A stretch of 64,000 bases of DNA from Pontibacter lucknowensis (GTDB lineage Bacteria > Bacteroidota > Bacteroidia > Cytophagales > Hymenobacteraceae): positions 62,001-126,000 of the forward strand of contig NZ_FTNM01000001.1 of NCBI RefSeq assembly GCF_900156415.1, read 5' to 3'. Below the pieces are notes generated by a model. It searched no databases. It saw only the letters and a program-made list of their open reading frames with translations, and had not been told where the DNA came from. The position numbers and the translations under genes are program-made. Below, piece by piece: positions 9,220-21,800 of this stretch; position 1 is the stretch's first letter; every line of letters starts with the position of its first letter.

Positions 9220-11805
9220 ATGAGAAAAATTTATGCACTCGCCACGGCGGCACTGGTCTTTCTAAGTCAGTGGACGATGGCGCAGGCAGACCTCTCCTAC
9301 TACCTCCCGCAGGATGTAACCTACAACAAAGAGTTTCTGACACCCAAAGACATTCTGGGCTACAACGTGGGCGAATGGCATGTGAGCCATGACCAGCTGG
9401 CCATGTACATGCGGCAAATGGCGCAGCTCTCCGACCGCATCACGATTGAGGAGTATGCCCGCACGCACGAAAACCGCCCGCTATACCTGCTCACCATCAC
9501 TTCCCCCGAAAACCACAAGAACATCCAGCGCATAAAGGAGCAGCACCGTCAGCTGACTGATCCGAATGCATCCGGCAAGCTCGATATCAGGAACATGCCG
9601 GGCGTGGTGTGGATGGGCTACAGCGTGCACGGCAACGAACCGAGCGGCAGCAATGCCTCTTTGCTAGCCGTATACCACCTGGCCGCGGCTCAGGGGCCTG
9701 AGATTGAGAAGCTGCTGAATGAGACTGTTATCCTGATCGACCCTTCGATCAACCCGGACGGACTGAACCGCTTTGCCAGTTGGGTAAACACGCACCGCAG
9801 CAAAAACCTGGTGACAGACCCAAACAGCGAAGAGTTTTCTGAGGCCTGGCCACGTGGCCGTACCAACCACTACTGGTTTGACCTGAACCGCGACTGGTTG
9901 CCGCTCCAGCACCCGGAGTCGAAAGGCAGACTGGCCAAGTTCCACGAGTGGAAGCCAAATGTGCTCACTGACCACCACGAGATGGGCACTAACTCTACTT
10001 TCTTCTTCCAGCCAGGTATACCGAGCCGCAACCACCCGCTCACCCCGGCTCGCAATTATGACCTGACCAAAAAGATTGCCGGCTTCCATGCCAAAGCACT
10101 CGACAAGATCGGTTCGTTCTACTATACAGAAGAGAGCTTTGATGACTTTTACTATGGCAAAGGCTCTACTTACCCGGATGTGAATGGTGCCATCGGCATC
10201 CTGTTTGAGCAGGCGAGCTCCAGAGGTCATGCGCAGGAGAGCGTAAACGGTGTACTGACTTTCCCTTTCACCATCCGCAACCAGTTCACCACTACTCTTT
10301 CTACTTTGGAGGCGGTGCAGAACATGCGCGAAGAGTTGCTAAACCATCAGCGTGACTTTTACCGCGATGCCCTGAAAGAGTCTGCTAAAGCTCCGGTTGG
10401 AGCTTATGTGTTCCACGCCGAGAAAGATCCGGCCCGTGCTTATCACCTGGCTGAGATCATCCACCAGCACCAGATCGACATCTACCGTCCGCAGGAGAAA
10501 TTCACGATCAACAATGTGACCTATACCCCTGAGAACAGCTACATCGTGCCTACCAACCAGCCGCAGTACAGGCTGATCGAAGGTATGTTTGAGCGCCGTA
10601 CTTCGTTCCAGGACAGCCTGTTCTACGACGTATCGGCCTGGACGCTGCCGCTAGCTTTCAACCTGGAGCACGCTAACCTGACATCACGCCAGTTCAAACG
10701 TAACATGCTTGGCCAGAAACTTGCCTCCGTTGACTTCCCTGCGGGCCAGGTAGTAGGGGGAAACAGCGCTTATGTCTATGCGTTTGAGTGGCATGGCTAC
10801 TATGCTCCAAGAGCTCTCAATACCCTCTTCAACCATGGTTTGCAGGCCAGAGTGGCCACGGATCGATTTACAGGTGCGAATGGTAAGCAGTTTGACTACG
10901 GCACCATCCTGATACCTGTGACAGGTCAGCCAGTCAGTGCGGAGCGCATACACGAGCTGATGACTCAAATCGCTAAGGACAATGGCATCATGGTACATGC
11001 TATCAGCACCGGATTCACAGAAGGCATCAACCTGGGGAGCCCGGGCATCTATACCTTGCAGCAACCTAAAGTAGCCATGCTGATCGGCGACGGTGTGAAC
11101 AGCAACGACGCCGGTGAAGCCTGGCACCTGCTCGACCATCGCTTCGATATCGTCACTAGCCTGATCAATGCCGAGTCTGTGAACCGCGCTGACTTGAGCC
11201 GTTACAATGTGATGATCATGGCCGATGGCTCTTACGGTAGTATTTCGGAGATCGGTAAGGCGAGACTCCGCACCTGGGTGCAGCAGGGCGGTACGCTGAT
11301 AGGTATGGGCAATGCCACGCGTTGGCTTGCCGATAACAAGATTGGTAATTTCACCTTCAAGCAGGGCGAAAGTAACAACACCGAGCGACTGCCATACGCT
11401 ACTATGAGCAACACGACTGGTGCACAGGTGATTGGTGGTGCCATTTTTGAAACCAACCTCGACCTGACGCATCCGCTGGGATATGGCTACTACAATAGCA
11501 AACTGCCTGTGTTCCGCGACAATCGCTTGTTCATGGAGCCTTCCAAGAGCCCTTATGCCAACCCGGCGGTATACACAGCCAATCCACTGCTGAGCGGCTA
11601 CATTTCCAAACCGAACCTGAAGCAGCTTGGCAATACGGCTGCAATCTCGGTGTCGGCTTTGGGTGGAGGTAAAGTCATTGGTATGACAGACAATCCGAAT
11701 TTCCGTGCCTTCTGGTTCGGCACTAATAAGCTGTTCCTCAACAGCATTTTCTTCGGCCAGATCATCAGCGGAGGTTCCGCCCGAGCAGAGGAAGCAGCGC
11801 ATTAA
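9220..11805 (+). CDS. Secreted M14 family zinc carboxypeptidase
   Basis: 861 residues with a signal peptide (about 1-23, ending near AQA). The M14 catalytic domain covers about residues 45-370. Visible elements are the zinc ligands H137 and E140 in SVHGNEPSG, an arginine/substrate-site motif FDLNRDW (about 220-226), the third zinc His in DHHEMG (251-256), and the catalytic Glu E330 in GILFEQASSRG. All key residues are present, so it should be active. The C-terminal half (about 400-861) has no motif I can name but includes a glutamine-amidotransferase-like stretch around 620-760, as in other long Bacteroidota M14 proteins. It should remove C-terminal residues from peptides outside the cytoplasm. 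It is convergent with the PorP/SprF gene and shares a bidirectional terminator with it. Confidence 0.9.
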   Translation: MRKIYALATAALVFLSQWTMAQADLSYYLPQDVTYNKEFLTPKDILGYNVGEWHVSHDQLAMYMRQMAQLSDRITIEEYARTHENRPLYLLTITSPENHKNIQRIKEQHRQLTDPNASGKLDIRNMPGVVWMGYSVHGNEPSGSNASLLAVYHLAAAQGPEIEKLLNETVILIDPSINPDGLNRFASWVNTHRSKNLVTDPNSEEFSEAWPRGRTNHYWFDLNRDWLPLQHPESKGRLAKFHEWKPNVLTDHHEMGTNSTFFFQPGIPSRNHPLTPARNYDLTKKIAGFHAKALDKIGSFYYTEESFDDFYYGKGSTYPDVNGAIGILFEQASSRGHAQESVNGVLTFPFTIRNQFTTTLSTLEAVQNMREELLNHQRDFYRDALKESAKAPVGAYVFHAEKDPARAYHLAEIIHQHQIDIYRPQEKFTINNVTYTPENSYIVPTNQPQYRLIEGMFERRTSFQDSLFYDVSAWTLPLAFNLEHANLTSRQFKRNMLGQKLASVDFPAGQVVGGNSAYVYAFEWHGYYAPRALNTLFNHGLQARVATDRFTGANGKQFDYGTILIPVTGQPVSAERIHELMTQIAKDNGIMVHAISTGFTEGINLGSPGIYTLQQPKVAMLIGDGVNSNDAGEAWHLLDHRFDIVTSLINAESVNRADLSRYNVMIMADGSYGSISEIGKARLRTWVQQGGTLIGMGNATRWLADNKIGNFTFKQGESNNTERLPYATMSNTTGAQVIGGAIFETNLDLTHPLGYGYYNSKLPVFRDNRLFMEPSKSPYANPAVYTANPLLSGYISKPNLKQLGNTAAISVSALGGGKVIGMTDNPNFRAFWFGTNKLFLNSIFFGQIISGGSARAEEAAH

Positions 11806-11830
11806 CAAGCGATTATAAACCATCTTTTAA

Positions 11831-11870
11831 CAGAAAGGCCAGCGCAAATGCGCTGGCCTTTCTGTTTTTG
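11831..11870. terminator. Bidirectional terminator, M14 peptidase / PorP-like
   Basis: A perfect inverted repeat (arms 11831-11846 and 11849-11864, core GGCCAGCGC) is flanked by A-rich sequence on the left and T5 on the right. It serves the convergent genes on both sides. Confidence 0.9.
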
Positions 11871-11889
11871 TGAACGATGGACTTGTACC

Positions 11890-12843
11890 TTATTTGAAGC
11901 GGTAGCCTAGCACGATCTCGTGTGAACCGGCACTCTGGTGGCGCATGCGCGACACGGTGATGTCGTAGGTATAGCTCAGTTGAAACTGCTCCTGAAACTG
12001 CACGCCTACCAAACCCACGATCGCATCCTGTGTACGGTAAGAGACGCCTGCCCATACCTGGTCATCATACACAGTCTTCTGGCGACGCTTGCTCATGTGG
12101 TAGGCCGCTTTCATATTGAAGTCAGCCTGAACCGGGGCGCCCTGCACGTACTTCAGCAAAGCAGAAGGCATCAGCCGAATTTTGTCGTGCACATCGAAGT
12201 TATACCCGCCTGACACAAACAAGTGGCGCGAAAGGCGGCTAACCTCTTCTCCCCCATCCACTTCGTGTATCTTGTTGCCAAGCACCTGAAACAGGGAAAC
12301 ACCGAAGTAAAAGTCTTCTGAGTGCATGAATGTACCGAGCGTCAGGTCCGGCATAAAGGCGTCTACGCGGCCATGGTTCGTCACTGGGTCACGCTCGTTG
12401 GAGCCGTCTGCCAGGCGCACTTTGGCTGGATCGAATCGAAACTGCTGGAAACCTGCAGAAAAGCCCGACGACAGATAGATGCTTCGGTTCAGCGGCACGT
12501 GGTACGCATAGGAAGCCAGGGCACCGGTGCGAGTCGTTGGGCCTGTCTGGTCAGTGTACACCATACCGCCTGCCCCATGGAAGCCCTGCGTCTTGCGGCT
12601 GCGCTTCAGGTGTCGGTTAAACAGGGCGCCCTCTCCACTCAGGTAGAAGGTTTTAGGTGCGCCCTCAAAGCCGACCCATTGATTGCGGTAGCCCATCTTA
12701 ACGTTTACATCCTTCTCAAACCCAGCTACCGCCGGGTTGAGAATGAAGTAATTGGTCATGTACTGTGAGTAAAGGGCTTTCTGCTGGGCCGATGCGGTGA
12801 AGGCAATCAACAAAAAGCAGAGAATTAATATATTATTTTTCAT
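11890..12843 (-). CDS. PorP/SprF family T9SS outer-membrane protein
   Basis: 317 residues with a signal peptide (about 1-19, ending ASA-QQ). The mature start, with QYMTNYFILNPAVAG and a GYRNQW motif, is the classical signature of the PorP/SprF family. The rest alternates polar and aromatic residues as in a beta-barrel and ends in Phe-Lys. In Flavobacterium johnsoniae SprF is needed for SprB to reach the surface; other family members serve individual giant T9SS substrates carrying type B C-terminal domains. This gene lies 27 bp downstream of the SprB-like gene on the same strand, the same arrangement as sprB-sprF, so it is very probably that protein's dedicated partner (inference from context and family). 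Confidence 0.92.
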   Translation of the reverse strand: MKNNILILCFLLIAFTASAQQKALYSQYMTNYFILNPAVAGFEKDVNVKMGYRNQWVGFEGAPKTFYLSGEGALFNRHLKRSRKTQGFHGAGGMVYTDQTGPTTRTGALASYAYHVPLNRSIYLSSGFSAGFQQFRFDPAKVRLADGSNERDPVTNHGRVDAFMPDLTLGTFMHSEDFYFGVSLFQVLGNKIHEVDGGEEVSRLSRHLFVSGGYNFDVHDKIRLMPSALLKYVQGAPVQADFNMKAAYHMSKRRQKTVYDDQVWAGVSYRTQDAIVGLVGVQFQEQFQLSYTYDITVSRMRHQSAGSHEIVLGYRFK

Positions 12844-12870
12844 AACGGTCTCTTTCTAAAATGACGAAAC

Positions 12871-15800
12871 TTAACGCATGATGGTCACTGATGTCTTAAC
12901 TGCCGGCGTATCGTCACCGAACTCGATGATGGCGTAGTAGGTACCATCTGGCAGTCGCTTGCCGTTGTTCGTACCGTCCCATTCTTTGCCATATCCTCTC
13001 GACTCGAATACCGGGCTACCCCAGCGGTTGTAGATCGTCACTCTGCAGTTAGGGAAAGCCTCCGGCAGGTTGCGAATCACCCAGGTGTCGTTGATGCCGT
13101 CGCCGTTTGGTGTGAAACCGTTCGGAATGTCGAGTTCACCAAGGATAGTCACGTCAAACTCAACCTCTGTAAAACAACCGCTGGCATCACGCACTTTCAG
13201 GTAGTGTTTGCCACCGCGCAGGTTTAGGAACTCTGACTCGTTTACAAATTCTCCACCGTTAAGTGAGTAGACATATGGTGCCGTACCTCCGCTGATTGCG
13301 CTCACTTTAGCACTGCCTGAGTTAGGTTTACCTGGCATTCCATCCGTTACAGCCATTTCCACTTGCAGTGCGGCTGGCTCCTTGATCTCCACTGCACCCA
13401 ATGTGATGGTACATGTAGAAGAGAAGCGGGTGATCACTTGGTAAGTACCCTTCGCCAGTCCTGTAAACTCCGGGTTTTTCTGGAAGGTCTTGCCATTGTC
13501 GACGCTGTACTCGGTGTTGGCTTCGCTTCCAGTGGCCTCGATCAGGATAGTACCGTTCTTATCGCCGAAGCAACTGATGTGACTCACATTCGCTACTTTG
13601 CTGGACAGACCCGCCACTGTTACCGGAACAGAGAAGGTACAACCTTTGGCATCTTTCACGGTGAGGGTATAGCTACCCGCCGCTATGTTCGCCAGGGTAG
13701 TAGAGGCAGAGAATTTAGTGCCGTCAAGTGAGTAGGTATAGGGCGCTGTGCCGCCTAGCACTTCCGTTACTTTCACTTCGCCGGCGGCATTGCCACAAGC
13801 AGCAGCCGATACGCTGAACTTCACATCTGTCAGCATTGGACTGTTTTGCAAGGTCACGGTTTGAACTTGTGTACAGCCGCTGGCATCTTTCACCATTATC
13901 TGGTACTCCCCTTCAGCCAAGCCAGTAAAGTTTGGCTCTGCTACGAAGTTGTTTCCGTCGATGCTGTAGGTATAAGGAGCCGTACCGCCTACGATCTCAC
14001 TGATCGCGATGCGGCCGTTGCGCTCACCGCAACTGGCATCAGTGCCGGTCGCCGTGAAGCTTTCTATTCCACCGCTACTCTGCACTGCCTGCTCTACTGT
14101 GATAGCACAGCCTTCTGCGTCTTTGATCGTGATGGTATAAGTACCTGCCGTCAGGTTGCCGAAAGTAGCAGAGGCTTGGAAGCTACCCCCGTTCAGGCTG
14201 TAGGTATAAGGAGCTGTGCCACCATCTACTGCCGTTACTGTGATAGAGCCGTTGGTCTCGCCGCAAGCAGCTTTGTTTGCTGTAAGCGTCGCTTCTTTCG
14301 GACCTTTCTGCGCTACTGTTACAGTTGTTACCGCACTGCAACCGTTGGCATCCTGCACCGTCACTTCGTACTCACCTGGCGCCAGTCCTGCGAAGGCAGC
14401 AGCCCCCTGGAAAGCTGAGCCGTTGATGGAGTAGGTATAAGGAGCTACACCGCCAGTTACCTTGCTAACTGTGATGGCACCGTCGTTGGCATCGCAAGAT
14501 GCCGCTATGGTGCTTGCAGTCAGAGCCGAAGGACCAGCTACGTTGCCCACCTCCACTTTCTTCTCGATGGTACAGCCGTTGGCGTCTTTCACGGTGATGG
14601 TGTGCTCGCCAGCTGCCACTGAGGCAAAGACTGATTCGCTTTGGAAATCACCGTCGTTCAGGCTGTAGGTATAAGGGGCTTTGCCACCCGTTACACCACT
14701 TGCCGTGATGCTGCCATTGGCTTCGCCGCAGGTAGCTGTGGTAGATGCAAGCTCAAAGCCAGACGGACCGGCAATGTTCTCGATCACCACCGCTTTGCTG
14801 AAGGTACAGCCGTTAGCGTCTTTGATGTATACTGTGTGGTTGCCTGCCGCCATACCTGTCAGCTCAGCAGAAGGCTGGAAGTTTGTTCCATCCTTGCTGT
14901 AGGTATAAGGAGCACGGCCTCCGGTCACTGCACCGATTGTTACGCTGCCGTTGCTGGCACCGCAGGTAGATGCTTTCACCGTTGTAGCGAATCCTTCCGG
15001 ACCATCGGTGTTGGTTACCGTCACCGCTTTCGCGAAGATACAGCCGTTGGCGTCTTTCACTGTCACCAGGTACTCTCCGGCAGCAAGCGCTGTAAAGCGA
15101 TCTGATGTCTGGAAGTTGGTACCGTTGATGCTGTAGGTATAAGGCGCTGTTCCGCCGTCTACGTTGCTCACGCTGATCTGTCCGTTGCTGTTGCCGCAGG
15201 TTGTGTTCTGGGCTGAAGCAGTGAGGTCGGTTGGCCCCGTCACATCGTTGATTGTGATGGTCTCAGTGTGCGTGCAGTCATTGGCGTCTTTCACGGTTAC
15301 AGTGTATTCACCTGCTACCAAACCTGAGAAGCTGCTTCCGCTCTGGAAAGCGCCGCCGTTCAGGCTATAGGTATAAGGAGCGGCGCCACCGTCCACAGAA
15401 GTGATTCGGATACTGCCATTGTCGCTACCGCAGGTTGAGCTGTTGGTTGAGGCAACAAAACTGCCCGGACCGTCTTTATCAACTTTAACAGTGGTAGTTG
15501 TCTCGCAACCTTTGGCATCTCTTACTGTCAGGGTATACTCTCCGGAGGCCAGACCTGTAAAGCTGTTTCCGGACTGGAAGCTACCGCCGTTCAGGCTATA
15601 CTCGTAAGGAGCCGTACCGCCTGTTACCGTGCCTGCCGTGATGCGGCCGTCGTTGTCGGCGCAGGTAGCTGCTTGTGCACTTGCCACTACTGTAGAAGGT
15701 CCGGCGATATCAGACACTGTGAAGGCCTTGCTGAAGGTACAGCCGTTGTCGTCTTTCACGGTGATGGTGTATTCTCCGGCTAACAGACCTCTGAAGGTTG

Positions 15801-18800
15801 GAGAAGCCTGGAAGTTTCTACCGTCGATGGCGTAAGAATAAGACTCCGTTCCACCTGAAACATTCGTTACCGTCAGTTCACCGTTGGCAGCGCCACAGGT
15901 AGAAGCTGTCATAGATACGGTCAGGTTAGTAGGTCCGGCAATGTTATCGACTACGATCTCCTCGCTGTAAATACAACCATTAGCATCTTTCACAGTTACC
16001 GTGTAGTTTCCAGCCAGCACATTCTCGAAAGTAGTACCCTCCTGGAAGTTGCTGCCGTCGATGCTGTAGGTATAGCCACCAGCTTCACCGGTTACACCTG
16101 TCACGCTGATCGTGCCGTTGGCGCTGCCGCAGGTAGAGGACGTGCTCGCCAGGATCATGTCGCTTGGACCAGGTACATCTTCTATCGTCACGACTTTGGC
16201 GACTATACAGCCATTGTCATCTTTGACAGTGATCGTGTGCTCGCCTGCCAGCAGTCCGGTCAGGGAAGCTGATTCCTGGAAGTTCACGCCGTCTTTGCTG
16301 TAGGTATAAGGCGCTGTGCCCTCTGTTACCTCACCCACTGTCACCGTGCCGTTTGCACGACCACAGCTAGAGCTTTTCAGCGTTACCACAAAGTCAGACG
16401 GACCCGGGATGTTCTCGATTGTAACAGACTGGGTATAGGTACAGCCGTTTTTGTCTTTCACGGTTACCTCGTAGGTGCGGGCCGCCAGGCCTGCGAAAGT
16501 AGTTCCGCTCTGGAAGTTGGTGCCGTCGATGCTGTAGGTATAAGGGGAAGTTCCACCTGTTACCTCACCGATAGTAAACTGTCCGTTGCTGTCGCCGCAG
16601 GTAGAAGCTGTTACAGTTATAGCCAGTTCGGAAGGACCAGCAATATCGCTCACCTGCACCTGGCGTGTAACCGTACAACCCTTGGCATCTTTCACCGTGA
16701 TGGCATGCGTGCCGGCCACAAAGCCAGTCAGGGTAGCTGATTCCTGGAAGTTCATACCGTCCTTGCTGTAGGTATAAGGCGCGAATCCACCTGTTACTTC
16801 ACCCACTGTGATGGTGCCGTTGTTGCTTCCGCAGGTAGTTGAAGTGGTCGTGCTGGCAAAAGTAGCCGGAACGTCATTCGTCACCGTCACCCTTGTCGTC
16901 ACGGTACAGCCGTTGGCGTCCTTCACAGTCAGGGTATATTCTCCTGAGGCAAGTGCTCCAAAAGTAGTCTCTGATTGGAAGTCGCTGCCGTTGATGCTGT
17001 ACTGGTAAGGAGCTACACCGCCTGTTACAGTACCTGCCGTAATGCTGCCGTCGTTGTCGTTGCAGCTGGCAGGGGCAAAAGTAGCTGCCACTGCAGTCGG
17101 GCCTCCGATGTTCGTTACAGTTATCTGCTTCGATACGATACAGCCATTGGCATCTTTCACGCGGATATTGTAGTTGCCCGCAGCCAGACCGGCAAACAGG
17201 TTCGACTCCTGGAAGTTCACGCCATCGCGGCTGTAGGTATAATCTGAAGTGCCGCCTGTCACGCCTGTTACTCTGATCTCGCCATTGGCAGCGCCGCAGG
17301 TAGAAGCAGTAGCCTCGGCTGTCAGGTTTGTAGGTCCGGCAATGTTATCGACCACAATCTCCTTACTAAAGGTACAGCCGTTATCATCTTTCACGGTTAC
17401 AGTATACCTTCCTGCCAGTACGTTCCCGAAAGTAGTTCCCTCCTGGAAGTCGCCGCCATTCAGTGCATAGGTATAGGAAGAGGTTCCGCCTGTCACACCT
17501 GTCACACTGATCGTACCGTTAGCGCTGCCGCAGGTAGAGGATTCGGTTGCAAGCGTGATATCCGTTGGACCGGGGATGTTCTCTATCGTGATCGTCTTAG
17601 CAAACTCGCAATCGTTATCGTCGCGTACCGTGATGGTATACTCACCGGCAGCCAGTGCTGCAAATGAAGTTCCTGTTTGGAAATTACGTCCGTCGATGCT
17701 GTATGCAAATGGAGCCGTTCCGCCTGTCACCTCACCTACCGTGATGCTGGCGTTGCTGTCGCCGCAAGTTGATGCAGCAGCAGTCAGCTCAAAGTCGCTC
17801 GGTCCTGCGATGTCTTCTACTTCAACTGTTACTGAACCCACACAGCCGTTCTGGTCTTTCACCAGCACTTCGTAAGTACCAGCCAGCACATTTTCGAATA
17901 CAAGGCCATTCTGGAAGTTAGGGCCATCGATGCTGTAGGTATACGGACCAACACCGCCAGTTACACCACTTATCGTGATGCGGCCGTTCGCGGCGCCGCA
18001 AGTTGTCGCAGCAGGTGTAGCCGTGAACTCAGGGCCAGCAATGTTGCTTACAGACACTGACTTGGAGAACACGCAGCCTTTGCTGTCGCGCACCCAGATG
18101 GTATGCGAGCCTGCTGCAAAACCCGTCAGTGTAGCGTTGGTGCTGAAGTTCTCTCCGTCTTTGCTATACTCGTAAGTACCAGTACCACCTGTTACAGTGC
18201 CCACCGTAATGCTGCCATTGCTGTCGCCGCAGGTAGAGGATACCGATGTGCTGGCAAAGTTGGTTGGTACGTTGGTGTTTACTTTTACTGTGGTGGTGAC
18301 GGTACAGTCATTTCCGTCTTTAGCTGTTACGATATAGTCCCCGGAGGCTAATCCTGTAAAGTTTTTCGACTCCTGGAAGTTGGTACCGTCAATTGAGTAG
18401 GTATAAGTTCCTGTACCACCTGTTGCCGTACCAACCGTAACCGAGCCGTCGTTGTTTTGGCAGCTGGCTGCCTGGGTGGTGGCCGTTACTGCTGTAGGTC
18501 CGCCGGTGTTGGTTACATTGAACTTCTGCGCGAATGTACAGCCTCTGGCATCTTTTACCGTAATGGTATACTCACCGGCAGCCAATCCTGTGAAGAGATC
18601 GCTTTCCTGGAAATTCACGCCATTACGGCTGTAGGTATAGCCCTCAGTTCCACCAGAAACACGGGTTATACGCAACTCACCGTTAGCGGCACCGCAAGTA
18701 GAGGCTGTCATTTCTGCAGTCAATCCATCCGGACCGGCAATGTTATCCACCGCTACTTCTTTGGTGAAGGTACAACCTCTGGCGTCTTTCACTGTGATGG

Positions 18801-21800
18801 CGTAGGTGCGTGCCGTTAAGCCTGCGAAGGTAGCCGACTCCTGGAAGGCGCCGCCATTCAGGCTATAGGTATAGTCAGATGTACCGCCGGTTACTGCACT
18901 CACTGTGATCGAACCGTTGCTGTTACCGCAGGTAGATGATACTGCAGCCAGCGTGATATCAGTTGGGCCAGGGATGTTGGTTACTTCAATTGTCTGAGTA
19001 GCTACGCAGCCTTTTCCATCTCGCACTGAAACAATGTACTCTCCGGCGGCCAGGTTCGCGAAAGAATTACTGTTCTGGAAGCTGCCATTGTTCAGGCTGT
19101 ACTGGTAAGTACCCGTTCCGCCTGTCACATTGCTCACCACGATCTGTCCGTTGCTGTCGCCGCAAGTGCTGGATTCAGCCTCTGCCACAAAGCTTGGGCC
19201 TGCCACATCCGTTACCGTAAAGTCTTTGGCAAACGTACAGCCGTTTTCGTCTTTTACCGTGATGGTGTAGTCATCCGCCAAAAGATTCGAGAAAGTAGCT
19301 GACTCCTGGAAGTTCACGCCGTCAATAGAGTAGGTATAGGTTTCTGTGTTGCCGGTTACCCCTGTCACCGTCAGGCTACCATTCGGGCTGCCGCAGCTGG
19401 AGGCTGTAGCAGTCGCCTCGATATCAGTAGGACCAGCGATGTTACTTACTGCAATCTGGCGGGAAACCACGCAGCCTTTGCTGTCTCTTACCCAGATGGT
19501 GTGGGTAGCAGCGGAGAAGCCTGTGAGGGTGTTGTCGTCACTAAAGTTCTGGCCGTCCTTGCTGTACTTGTATGGACCTGTACCACCTGTCACCGTGCCC
19601 ACCGTAATCGTACCGTTGCTGTTACCGCAGGTAGATGACTTCGTGGTGAAGGCAAAGGTAGTTGGCACGTTCGTACCAACTGTGATGGAGCGGGTGATGG
19701 TACAGTCGTTCTCGTCCATCACCGTCACGGTATAAGGACCAGCGGCCAAACCGTTGAACACATTGCTCGTCTGGAAGTCCCTTCCGTTGATCGAGTAGGT
19801 ATAGGTACCAGTTCCGCCGGACACATTGCTCACCGTAATGCGGCCGTCGTTGTTGTTACAACTGGCTGCCAGCTGGGCAACTGTCATTGTTGCTGGACCA
19901 GGTACGTTGATGATGGTAAAGGTTCTGGAGAAAGTACAGCCATTGGCGTCTCTCACCGTGATCACATGCTCTCCCACGGCCAGGCCAGTGAAATCAGGGG
20001 AATCCTGAAAGTTCACGCCATCGCGACTATACCTGTAACCACCGGCAGTACCTGTTACGCCGGTCACGCTGATCTCACCGTTTGCGGCTCCGCAGGTTGT
20101 GTTGCTTACCGTAGCGGCAAAGTTGGTAGGACCGGCAACGTCTGTCACCGTTACTTCCTTGGTGAACTCACAGTTCTTACCGTCTTTCACTGTGATGCGG
20201 TAAGTGTTAGCCCGCAGGTTTGCAAATGTATTGGAAGCCTGGAAAGCGCCGCCGTTGATGCTATAAGCGTAAGTCCCGCTACCGCCTGTTACTTCACCTA
20301 CTTCGATGCTGCCATTGCTGCGACCGCAGCTGGAGGCATTGGCCGTGAAGGCAAAATCAGAAGGACCAGGTATATTTTCGATTATTACTTCTTTAGAGAA
20401 GGTACAGCCACGGGCATCTTTTATAGTAATAGTGTGCGGGCCTTCTGCCAGCCCAGTCAGCGTAGCAGACTCCTGGAAGTTCTGCCCGTCTTTGCTGTAG
20501 GTATAGGTACCGATTCCTCCCTCAATGCCACTCACAACCACGGTTCCGTTGGCATTGCCGCAAGTAGCTGCAGTTGGCGTAGCTGTAAAGTTGGTTGGAA
20601 CGGTTTGCACCACTGTTACAGATGTGCTCACAGTACAGAATTTGTCATCACGTGCCGTCAAGGTATAGGTACCAGCCGCCAGTCCTGTAAAAATAGTACC
20701 GGTTTGGTAGGTGCCATTATTGAGTGAGTACCTGATCGTGCCAGTACCTCCTGTTACACCTCCCACTGTAATAGTACCGTCGTTGTTGTGGCAACTGGCT
20801 GCTGCAGCGGTAGCCGTTACAGCTGAAGGTCCTTCTACGTTGGTCAGGGTGAACGATTTGCTGAAGGTACAGTCGTTAGCGTCTTTCACTGTGATGGTGT
20901 AAGCTACTCCGGCAGCAAGTCCTGTGAACGTGTTGCCAGTCTGGAAAGCCCCTCCGTTTATAGCGTATTCGTAAGTACGGTTACCTTCAGTAGTCACGCC
21001 CGTCACCTGGATCTCACCGTTGGCGTTGCCACAGGTAGTGGCTTTGAGCTCGACATTGAAATCAGTAGGACCCGGCGTGTTGGTGATGGTCACCTGCTTG
21101 CTGAAGGTACAGCCCTTTTCGTCTCTCACCCACACCGTATGCGTGCCGGCAGCAAAGCCGGTAAGTGTAGGGGAAGACTGGTAAGTCTGGCCATCTTTGC
21201 TGTACTCTGGCGTACCCACGCCACCTACAACGCCAGAGATCGTCACAGTACCGTTCGGGTTGCCGCAGGTAGAGGCCACCGGCGTCGCGGTAAAGTTAGT
21301 CAGCGTTCGCTGCTCCACAGTAACTGGGGTAGTGATCGTACAGCCATTGATATCACGGGCTGTTAAAGTATAGTTTCCGGAGGCGAGGCCTGTAAAGGCA
21401 AGTTCGTTCTGGAAATCCCGGCCATTAATAGAATACTGCATCGCACCGGTTCCACCTGATACAGCGCCTGCTGTGATGGTACCGTCATTGTTGTGACAAC
21501 TGGCTGGGGCCGAGCTTGCAGTTACTGCAGTAGGACCGGGTACATTCGTCAGAGTAAATGACTTGGTGATGATACAACCATTAGCATCCCGCACCCGGAC
21601 GGCATAAGCTGTTCCGGCGGTCAGACCAGTAAAAGTGCTTCCTGTCCCGAAGGTGCTTCCGTTCAATGAGTAAGTAAAACTGCGATTTCCCTCTGTGGTC
21701 ACACCTGTTACCCGGATTTCACCATTGCTGCTGCCGCAGGTAGTGGCTTTTAGCTCTACTGCAAAGTCAGTAGGACCCGGCGTGTTGGTGATGGTCACTT

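Noticed and set aside
10684..11823. 379-codon minus-strand open frame opposite the M14 peptidase
   Set aside because: It lies wholly opposite a gene with intact catalytic motifs and signal peptide; its own translation shows no domain or signal. It is a shadow of biased codon use.
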